A stretch of 64,000 bases of DNA from Propionibacteriaceae bacterium. GTDB taxonomy: Bacteria; Actinomycetota; Actinomycetes; Propionibacteriales; Propionibacteriaceae. The notes under the pieces were generated by a model, which saw nothing but the letters and a program-made list of their open reading frames with translations, made no database searches and was not told where the DNA came from. Below, one piece after another: positions 24,125-29,717 of the stretch (positions are counted from its first letter, which is position 1; every line of letters starts with the position of its first letter). The stretch spans positions 18,793-82,792 of the forward strand of contig JAIRYW010000076.1 of NCBI GenBank assembly GCA_031267645.1, given 5' to 3'. The position numbers and the translations under genes were made by a program.

Positions 24125-26428
24125 ATGACCGCCGTGACCGACTCGCTCGAACGTCCGACCGCGCAGCAGACCACCATCCCGATCGGTGGCATGACCTGCG
24201 CCGCCTGCGTCAAACGGGTGGAGAAGGCCATCGGCAAGTTGGACGGCGTGGTGTCGGCCTCGGTCAATCTGGCCACCGAACGGGCCACGGTGTCGTACCA
24301 CCCCCAGACCGTCCGTCTGACCGCCATCCGGGCCGCCATCGAGAAGGCCGGTTACGAGGCGTTGGAATTGGACCAGCCGGACGCCGTCGCCGCCGAGCGG
24401 GAGCGTCAGGCCCAGGCCATCCGTTGGATGTGGACCAGGTTCCGGATCGCGGCCGGCTGCGCCCTGCCTCTGCTCTACGTCGCCATGGCCCCGATGTTGG
24501 GCCTGCCCCTGCCGGGCTGGCTCCAGCCGATGGAGCGGCCCTTGGTCTACGCCCTGGTCGAGTTGGCCCTGGTGGCGCCGGTGGTCGGGGTCGGCCATCG
24601 TTTCTACAGCGTCGGCTTCAAGGCCCTGTTCCAGGGCGGCCCCAACATGGACTCCCTGATCGCCATCGGCACCACCGCCGCCTTGGCCTACAGCCTTTAC
24701 AGCACGGTTCAGATCGCCGCCGGCCAGACCATGGCGGTGGAGTCGTTGTATTACGAGACGGCCGGCGTCATCTTGACCTTGATCATGTTGGGCAAGGCCC
24801 TGGAGGCGGTCACCAAGGGCCGCACCTCGGAGGCCGTGCGCAAGCTGATGGGACTGGCCCCCCAGACCGCCTGCGTCCTGGTGGCCGGGACCGAGCGTGA
24901 GATCCCGATCGCCGAGGTCGAGGTGGGTGACATCGTGGTGGTCCGGCCCGGGGCCCAGGTCCCGGTCGACGGCACGGTCGTCGGCGGGCACAGCGCGGTG
25001 GACGAGTCGATGCTGACCGGCGAGAGCCTGCCGGTGGACAAGCAGACCGGCCACCAGGTCTACGCCGCCAGCTTGAACACCACCGGCACGATCCAGTTCC
25101 GGGCCGAGAAGGTCGGCCGTGACACCGCCTTGGCCCGCATCATCGCTTTGGTCGAGGAAGCCCAGGGCTCGAAGGCCCCGATCGCCCAGCTGGCCGACCA
25201 GGTGGCGGGCTATTTCGTGCCCGTGGTCTGCGGCCTGGCCGTCTTGGCCGGGCTGGTCTGGTTCTTCGCCCGGGGCGGCGACATCCGCTTCGCCCTCACC
25301 ATCTTCATCTCCATCTTGGTCATCGCCTGCCCCTGCGCCCTCGGCCTGGCCACCCCGACGGCCATCATGGTCGGCACCGGCCAAGGCGCCGAGCACGGCA
25401 TCTTGATCAAAGGCGGCCAAGCTTTGGAGACCGCCCATCAGGTCGACGTGGTGGTCTTGGACAAGACCGGCACCATCACCGAGGGCCAGCCCCGGGTGAC
25501 CGACCTTGTGGCCGATCTGGTGGACGACCGACCGGGCGACCAGGACCAGCTGCTGGCTTGGGCGGCGGCGGCCGAAGGCGGCTCGGAGCACCCCTTGGGA
25601 CAGGCCATCGTGGCCGAGGCAGAGGCCCGCGGCCTGGTCGAGCCGACGGTGGAGGAATTCGAAGCCATCCCCGGCCGGGGCGTGGTGGCCCGCTGCGCCG
25701 GCGTCACGGTGTTGGCCGGCAATCGCCGCCTGATGGAGGAGCGGGCGGTCGACCTGTCCGGTTGGGGAGAAGTGGCCGAACGGTTGGCCGAGGCCGGCAA
25801 GACGCCCATGTTGATCGCCCGCGACGGGACCATGGCCGGGGTCGTGGCGGTAGCGGACGTGGTCAAGCCGACCAGCCAGGCGGCCGTGGCGGCGCTGCAC
25901 GCCATGGGTTTGGAGGTGGCCATGGTGACCGGCGACCACGCCAAGACGGCCGCCCACATCGCCCGCCAGGTCGGCCTGGACCGGGTCCTGGCCGAGGTCC
26001 TGCCCCAGGACAAGGCGGCCCAGGTGGTCGAATTGCAGCGTCAAGGGCACAAGGTCGCCATGGTCGGCGACGGCATCAACGACTCCCCCGCCCTGGTCCA
26101 AGCCGACGTCGGCATCGCCATCGGCTCCGGGGCCGACGTCGCCATCGAGTCGGCCGACATCGTCTTGATGCGCTCCGACCTGATGGACGTGCCGACCGCC
26201 ATCGCCTTGAGCAAGCGCACCATCCGCAACATCAAGCAGAATCTGGTCTGGGCCTTCGGCTACAACGTCATCGGCATCCCGATCGCGGCCGGCCTGCTCT
26301 ACGCCTTCGGCGGCCCCCTGCTCAACCCCATCTTCGCCGCCGCCGCCATGAGCCTGAGCTCGGTCTCAGTGCTGGCCAACGCCCTGCGCCTGAAGCGATT
26401 CAAACCGCCGCGGCTCGATCTCCATTAG
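24125..26428 (+). CDS. copA: copper-translocating P-type ATPase CopA
   Basis: A 767-residue P1B-type ATPase exporting Cu(I). It has one N-terminal heavy-metal domain (GMTCAACVKRV near residue 22), eight membrane segments, the membrane metal site CPC in IACPCALGLATPTAIMVG, the phosphorylation motif DKTGTITEG, the nucleotide-binding HP motif in SEHPLGQAI and the hinge VGDGINDSPALVQADVG. AFGYNVIGIPIAAG and the MSLSSVSVLANALRL end mark the copper-type branch. A ribosome binding site AAGGAGAG precedes the ATG. It ends a unit that starts with the two-component genes and is followed closely by a tRNA gene. Confidence 0.95.
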   Translation: MTAVTDSLERPTAQQTTIPIGGMTCAACVKRVEKAIGKLDGVVSASVNLATERATVSYHPQTVRLTAIRAAIEKAGYEALELDQPDAVAAERERQAQAIRWMWTRFRIAAGCALPLLYVAMAPMLGLPLPGWLQPMERPLVYALVELALVAPVVGVGHRFYSVGFKALFQGGPNMDSLIAIGTTAALAYSLYSTVQIAAGQTMAVESLYYETAGVILTLIMLGKALEAVTKGRTSEAVRKLMGLAPQTACVLVAGTEREIPIAEVEVGDIVVVRPGAQVPVDGTVVGGHSAVDESMLTGESLPVDKQTGHQVYAASLNTTGTIQFRAEKVGRDTALARIIALVEEAQGSKAPIAQLADQVAGYFVPVVCGLAVLAGLVWFFARGGDIRFALTIFISILVIACPCALGLATPTAIMVGTGQGAEHGILIKGGQALETAHQVDVVVLDKTGTITEGQPRVTDLVADLVDDRPGDQDQLLAWAAAAEGGSEHPLGQAIVAEAEARGLVEPTVEEFEAIPGRGVVARCAGVTVLAGNRRLMEERAVDLSGWGEVAERLAEAGKTPMLIARDGTMAGVVAVADVVKPTSQAAVAALHAMGLEVAMVTGDHAKTAAHIARQVGLDRVLAEVLPQDKAAQVVELQRQGHKVAMVGDGINDSPALVQADVGIAIGSGADVAIESADIVLMRSDLMDVPTAIALSKRTIRNIKQNLVWAFGYNVIGIPIAAGLLYAFGGPLLNPIFAAAAMSLSSVSVLANALRLKRFKPPRLDLH

Positions 26429-26441
26429 GCTCTGGGTCGAG

Positions 26442-26514
26442 GCCCTCGTAGCCCAACGGCAGAGGCAGGCGGCTTAAACCCGCTGTGTTACGGGTTCGAT
26501 TCCCGTCGAGGGCA
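26442..26514 (+). tRNA. class I tRNA with anticodon UAA (leucine codon UUA), short variable loop
   Basis: A complete 73-nt cloverleaf without encoded CCA. The acceptor stem GCCCTCG/CGAGGGC pairs perfectly, with discriminator A. D stem GCC/GGC is at 26451-26453 and 26464-26466, with GG in the loop. The anticodon stem GGCGG/CCGCT encloses the loop CTTAAAC, so the anticodon is TAA at 26475-26477. The T stem ACGGG/CCCGT holds the loop TTCGATT. The variable region is only GTGTT. Ordinary tRNA-Leu has a long variable arm, so this is either an unusual leucine tRNA or one charged with another amino acid. It starts 13 bp after copA. Confidence 0.8.
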
Positions 26515-26579
26515 CAGACGATTGAGCCGAGAGCGACGAGCGCTCGCGCTCGTGGCCGAGGCGATTGAGTCTGTCGAAT

Positions 26580-26608
26580 GGTGTGACGGGGTCTGACCCT
26601 GTCACACC
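26580..26608. repeat. 29-bp hairpin element
   Basis: GGTGTGAC at the left end pairs with GTCACACC at the right end, and the inner part (GGGGT/ACCCT, one G-T pair) continues the stem to a 3-base loop CTG, giving about 13 paired bases. The inner core GGGTCTGACCC is itself a palindrome and resembles short repeats that often accompany IS200-like elements; that link is only a guess. Confidence 0.5.
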
Positions 26609-26619
26609 AAGAACACACA

Positions 26620-26647
26620 GTGCCCGCGACGGGAATCGAACCCGTCA
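26620..26647 (-). repeat. tRNA 3'-end copy 1
   Basis: Read on the minus strand this matches 26 of 28 bases of the tRNA 3' end at 26488-26515, covering the T arm and the 3' acceptor strand. It is inverted relative to the intact tRNA and direct relative to copy 2 at 26957-26980. tRNA 3' ends are typical attachment sites of integrases. Confidence 0.65.
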
Positions 26648-26663
26648 GGGCGCGAGCGTGAAG

Positions 26664-26688
26664 CGGGACGGCCCAGTGGGCCGTCCCG
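26664..26688. repeat. perfect 11-bp hairpin
   Basis: CGGGACGGCCC and GGGCCGTCCCG are separated by AGT. There is no T-run after it. It lies within the roughly 120-bp segment bounded by the repeated sequence CCCGTCAGGGCGCG (26641 and 26761). Confidence 0.6.
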
Positions 26689-26731
26689 TAGCGAGCGGTC
26701 CGAGGACAGCCCGAAGGGCGGACCGAGGACA

Positions 26732-26753
26732 GTGGTTTCCCAAGGGAAACCAC
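26732..26753. repeat. perfect 10-bp hairpin
   Basis: GTGGTTTCCC and GGGAAACCAC are separated by only AA, so the real loop would be CAAG. It belongs to the same 120-bp segment as the hairpin at 26664-26688; between them lie two copies of CGAGGACAG and the small palindrome GCCCGAAGGGC. Confidence 0.6.
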
Positions 26754-26759
26754 ATCGAT

Positions 26760-26954
26760 TCCCGTCAGGGCGCGCGCCGCGTACCAGTCGCGGTCCTCGC
26801 GGGTGTCCAACCTGTCCAGCATCGTGACGATGTGCCCCCAAAGCAATTGTCCAACGTCGCGTTGGACGAATTCCTCCTCGGCGGGCCACGCCTCGGCGGC
26901 CTTCCGCATCGAGTACAGGTTGGTCTTCGACCAGCCCCACTGGTCGATGCGGGC
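26760..26954 (-). pseudogene. fragment of a DUF1016/YhcG-type PDDEXK nuclease gene
   Basis: The minus-strand frame from 26954 to about 26760 reads QWGWSKTNLYSMRKAAEAWP, then EEEFVQRDVGQLLWGHIVTML and ends DREDRDWYAARALTG-like at the repeat border. This matches the N-terminal DUF1016 domain of YhcG-family nucleases, in which the motif LPWGHNVVLLDKL is conserved. Only about 65 codons remain; the first part of the N-terminal domain and the whole nuclease domain are missing. One side abuts a tRNA 3'-end copy, the other the repeat CCCGTCAGGGCGCG. Confidence 0.7.
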
Positions 26955-26956
26955 AG

Positions 26957-26980
26957 CCTCGACGGGAATCGAACCCGTCA
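26957..26980 (-). repeat. tRNA 3'-end copy 2
   Basis: Read on the minus strand it equals 23 of 24 bases of the tRNA at 26488-26511. The stop codon of the ABC permease gene (TGA, 26980-26978) lies inside it, so the permease gene's present 3' end coincides with a recombination point. Confidence 0.65.
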
Positions 26981-27694
26981 GAGCGGCAGGTCTTTCCGGA
27001 GGAAGACCACGGCGCCCGCGGCGTAAGCGGCGGCGGCGATGGCGGCCAGGGCGGCCAAGGGCCAGCCCCAGCCGGCGGCGCCCGCCATGATGTCGGACAC
27101 GTCGTACAGCGTGACGATGGTCAGATGGCGGAGGAAGGCGAAATTATTGCCGAACATCGCGATGATCGGGAACAGCAGGAAGGCGCAGACCAGGCCGCCG
27201 CCGATGGCGATCGTGTGCTTGGACAGGTTGAACCAGCAGGAGGCGGCGAAGCAGATGCCCGAAAAGGCCAGCGCGAGCAGGAAGAGCCCGAGGTTGAGTT
27301 TGACGATGGCCTGGACCTGGCTGGCGTCGGCCCCGTAACTGGACAACACAGCCGCCACGCTGTGGACGGCCGCGGTCAGGGCGTACATCGCCGCCAGCGA
27401 TCCGATGAAGAACGACGTTTGGACGCCGACCACGGCTCTCCGTCCCACCGGCGTGGACAACACGTAGGCCAAAGTGCCCCGGTCGACCTTGGCGCAGATC
27501 AGTCGATTGCCGATGGTGATGGCGTAGATGCCGGCGAAGATGCCGGGCAGCATGTTGTAGTAGGCGACGCCGGCCGCCGCGATCGGGGCGGTCCAGCCGA
27601 TGGTGGCGATCATGAGGCATTGGACTGCGGTCAAAACCGTCCAGAGTGCGGCGTTCTCCCGGATGGTCTGTCTCATCAAGGCGGCGCTAAACAT
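26978..27694 (-). CDS. ABC-2 type transporter permease
   Basis: A 238-residue membrane protein with six hydrophobic segments and no recognisable enzyme motif, in the style of ABC-2 exporters of antibiotics or bacteriocins. Features are TIGNRLICAKVDRGTLAYVLSTPVGRR after the second helix (the usual cytoplasmic coupling region), followed by VVGVQTSFFIGSLAAMY. Its start overlaps the end of the upstream ATPase gene by eight bases. The final residues (FLRKDLPL) are encoded next to a tRNA 3'-end copy, so the natural end could have been changed. Confidence 0.82.
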   Translation of the reverse strand: MFSAALMRQTIRENAALWTVLTAVQCLMIATIGWTAPIAAAGVAYYNMLPGIFAGIYAITIGNRLICAKVDRGTLAYVLSTPVGRRAVVGVQTSFFIGSLAAMYALTAAVHSVAAVLSSYGADASQVQAIVKLNLGLFLLALAFSGICFAASCWFNLSKHTIAIGGGLVCAFLLFPIIAMFGNNFAFLRHLTIVTLYDVSDIMAGAAGWGWPLAALAAIAAAAYAAGAVVFLRKDLPL

Positions 27695-28601
27695 GCGGGT
27701 GGCCTTCCGTTTCGTAGTACTTCTGAATGAAATGGCGGGCCAGCGTCCGAGGAACTTGCGTGATGAAGCGCACGTCCAGGTCCGCCAGCGCGGCGAATAG
27801 GTCGGCCACCGCCAGGTCCGCGACCTGGACGCTGACTTGGTTGAGGTGCTCTTGGCGCCGGCTGACGGAGAAGGGGCGGGAGAGGAAGGCCAAGTAGTCC
27901 TGAGGCTGGTTGAACTCGATCTTGTATTCCTTGACCGGCTCGTCGCCGTTGAATTGACTCATGTCGACCACCTCGATGACGCGGCCCCGTTTGAGGAAGG
28001 CCACCCGGTCGCAACTGGCCTCAAGCTCGTCGAACATGTGGCTAGACATGAACATTGTTCGACCATTGGCCTTCTCTTCGCGCACGAGGTCGGTGAACAC
28101 TTTCTGCATGAGCGGGTCCAGCCCGGTGGTCCCCTCGTCCAAGATCAAAATGGGCGCCGTGGTCATGAAAGCGGCCACGATGGCCGTCTTCTGTTTCATT
28201 CCTTTGCTCATCCGCTTCAGCGGGGCGCTGGCGTCGAGGCGGAAGCGGTCGATCAGATCGTGCAGCCGGCTCTGATCGCGCTTTCCGAAGTAGCCGGCCT
28301 GGAGGTTGAAGAAATCGAACCCGGTCTTGACGTCGGGGAAGGCGATCTCGCCGGGGACGTAGCCGATCGAACGCTTCAGCTCGGCCGCCCGCCGCCAACA
28401 GTCCATCCCCTGGATCGAGCAACGGCCCGACTGCGGGTGGAGGAACCCCATCAGGTGGCGGATCATGGTGCTCTTGCCGGAGCCGTTGATCCCGACCAGA
28501 CCGAAGACCTGGCCTGGTTCGACGGTCAGGTCGACGTCGAAGAGGCCGCGGGAGTCCCCGTAATCCTTCGTCAGACCGGAGATCTCAATGGTGTGGTCCA
28601 T
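27687..28601 (-). CDS. ABC exporter ATPase, second of two
   Basis: A 304-residue ATPase of the CcmA/DrrA type. The P-loop is GINGSGKST (near residue 36), the signature is reduced to MSKGMKQKTAIVAAF and Walker B is PILILDEGTTGLDP. A C-terminal region of about 85 residues (EYKIEFNQPQDYLAFL onward) is shared in pattern with the neighbouring ATPase and may sense or dimerise. It overlaps the other ATPase gene by 17 bases and the permease gene by eight. With only one permease gene beside two ATPases, the two may form a heterodimer on that permease dimer, or one serves a permease elsewhere. Confidence 0.87.
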   Translation of the reverse strand: MDHTIEISGLTKDYGDSRGLFDVDLTVEPGQVFGLVGINGSGKSTMIRHLMGFLHPQSGRCSIQGMDCWRRAAELKRSIGYVPGEIAFPDVKTGFDFFNLQAGYFGKRDQSRLHDLIDRFRLDASAPLKRMSKGMKQKTAIVAAFMTTAPILILDEGTTGLDPLMQKVFTDLVREEKANGRTMFMSSHMFDELEASCDRVAFLKRGRVIEVVDMSQFNGDEPVKEYKIEFNQPQDYLAFLSRPFSVSRRQEHLNQVSVQVADLAVADLFAALADLDVRFITQVPRTLARHFIQKYYETEGHPHV

Positions 28602-29586
28602 GGCTGCCCTTCTGCGACGCCGATTCGTAGAAGCGGAGGAAATAGTCTTCCAAAGTCGTCTTGCGCTCTTTGAAACCGATCACCTGGTAGAGGGCCAACC
28701 GTCGGACCAGGTGGTTGACGTCGTCGTCGTCGATCCGAACTTCGACCCGTCTCTCGTCCTGGTCCGCGAAGGCGACCTGAGGGCCGCAGTCGGTCAGGAA
28801 AGCCTGGAAGTCAGCCAGCGTCCCGAACTTGATCTGGTAGGTCTTGGACTCGTTGTGCCGGATGTCGTCGGTGCGCACGGTCGAGACGATCTCACCGTCT
28901 TTGATGATGGCGACCCGGTCGCAGACGGCCTCCACCTCGCTGAACAGGTGGCTCGACAAGAGGATGGTCTTCCCGCGGTCTTTCTCTCGACGCATGAACT
29001 CGATGAAACAGTCCTGCATGATGGGGTCGAGACCGCTGGTCGGCTCGTCCAACAGCAGAACGTCCGGGTCGGCCATGAAAGCCGTGACGACCGCGAGCTT
29101 ACGTTTGTCGCCCAGGCTCATGCGCTTGGTCTGGCTCCGCGGGTCGAGTTGGAACAGGTCCAACAGGTCCCGCAGGCGCTCCGAGTCGCGCGCCCCTCTC
29201 AAACCTTGCATGAAACGGATGAACTGCGAGCCGGTCAGACCGTCCGGCAAGGCGATCTCACCAGGCAGATAACCGACCCTTCGGAGAATCTGGCTGGGCC
29301 GTCTCCAGCAATCCAAGCCCAGGATCGTGGCCCGGCCGGCTTGCGGCGCGGAGAATCCCATCAGCTGCCGGATGGTGGTCGTCTTGCCCGCCCCGTTGGG
29401 CCCCACGAAGCCGAAGACCTCGCCCGGGGCGACTTGGAAGGAGACGCCGAAGATTCCCCGGCCGTGGCCGTAATCCTTAGTCAACCGATCCACCACGATG
29501 ATCGCTCCGTCGGTGGGCGGACCGTCGCCGGCTGTTCCGCCGTCCCGCCGCTGGGCGGCGGGCGTCTCCCCTGATCTTTGTCCCAT
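28585..29586 (-). CDS. ABC exporter ATPase, first of two
   Basis: A 333-residue ATPase with an extended, disordered N-terminus of about 30 residues, then P-loop GPNGAGKTT, signature MSLGDKRKLAVVTAF, Walker B VLLLDEPTSGLDP and H-loop SSHLFSEVEAVC. The C-terminal 90 residues include YQIKFGTLADFQAFLTDCG, parallel to YKIEFNQPQDYLAFLSR in the other ATPase, so the two genes are likely a duplication. It is the first gene of the three-gene exporter unit. A less GC-rich region of about 60 bp before it (29590-29650) probably carries the promoter. Confidence 0.87.
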   Translation of the reverse strand: MGQRSGETPAAQRRDGGTAGDGPPTDGAIIVVDRLTKDYGHGRGIFGVSFQVAPGEVFGFVGPNGAGKTTTIRQLMGFSAPQAGRATILGLDCWRRPSQILRRVGYLPGEIALPDGLTGSQFIRFMQGLRGARDSERLRDLLDLFQLDPRSQTKRMSLGDKRKLAVVTAFMADPDVLLLDEPTSGLDPIMQDCFIEFMRREKDRGKTILLSSHLFSEVEAVCDRVAIIKDGEIVSTVRTDDIRHNESKTYQIKFGTLADFQAFLTDCGPQVAFADQDERRVEVRIDDDDVNHLVRRLALYQVIGFKERKTTLEDYFLRFYESASQKGSHGPHH

Positions 29587-29717
29587 GCCTGCGAGCTTGG
29601 CCGGCCAGTGTTGGAGAAATGCTGCGGAATTGTTTGTGAAATGTTAGGAGCTGGCAGCGCCGGCCAGGACCGCCCCGGTGGCGGTGGTCCCCCCGCCGGC
29701 GTCCACCAGCCCAGTTG

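Larger units (their letters stand above)
26515..26977. other. mosaic of tRNA 3'-end copies, palindromes and a gene fragment
   Basis: This stretch between the tRNA and the ABC permease gene holds no complete gene. From left to right it contains a 7-bp palindrome (26536-26553), a long hairpin (26580-26608), a copy of a tRNA 3' end on the minus strand (26620-26647), two further perfect hairpins (26664-26688, 26732-26753), a fragment of a DUF1016 nuclease gene (26760-26954) and a second tRNA 3'-end copy (26957-26980). It looks like accumulated scars of element integration next to a tRNA. Confidence 0.6.

Noticed and set aside
26620..26980. The tRNA 3'-end copies as additional tRNA genes
   Set aside because: Only the T arm and acceptor strand are present; no anticodon or D arm can be folded.
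26565..27026. Plus-strand frame containing repeated GNRTRQ peptides in the mosaic
   Set aside because: These peptides are translations of the tRNA 3'-end copies read in antisense and not of a protein gene.
29645..29659. A 15-base match (AGGAGCTGGCAGCGC) to the 42-bp repeat region
   Set aside because: In 64 kb of strongly biased sequence a match of this length can occur by chance, and the flanks do not align well.
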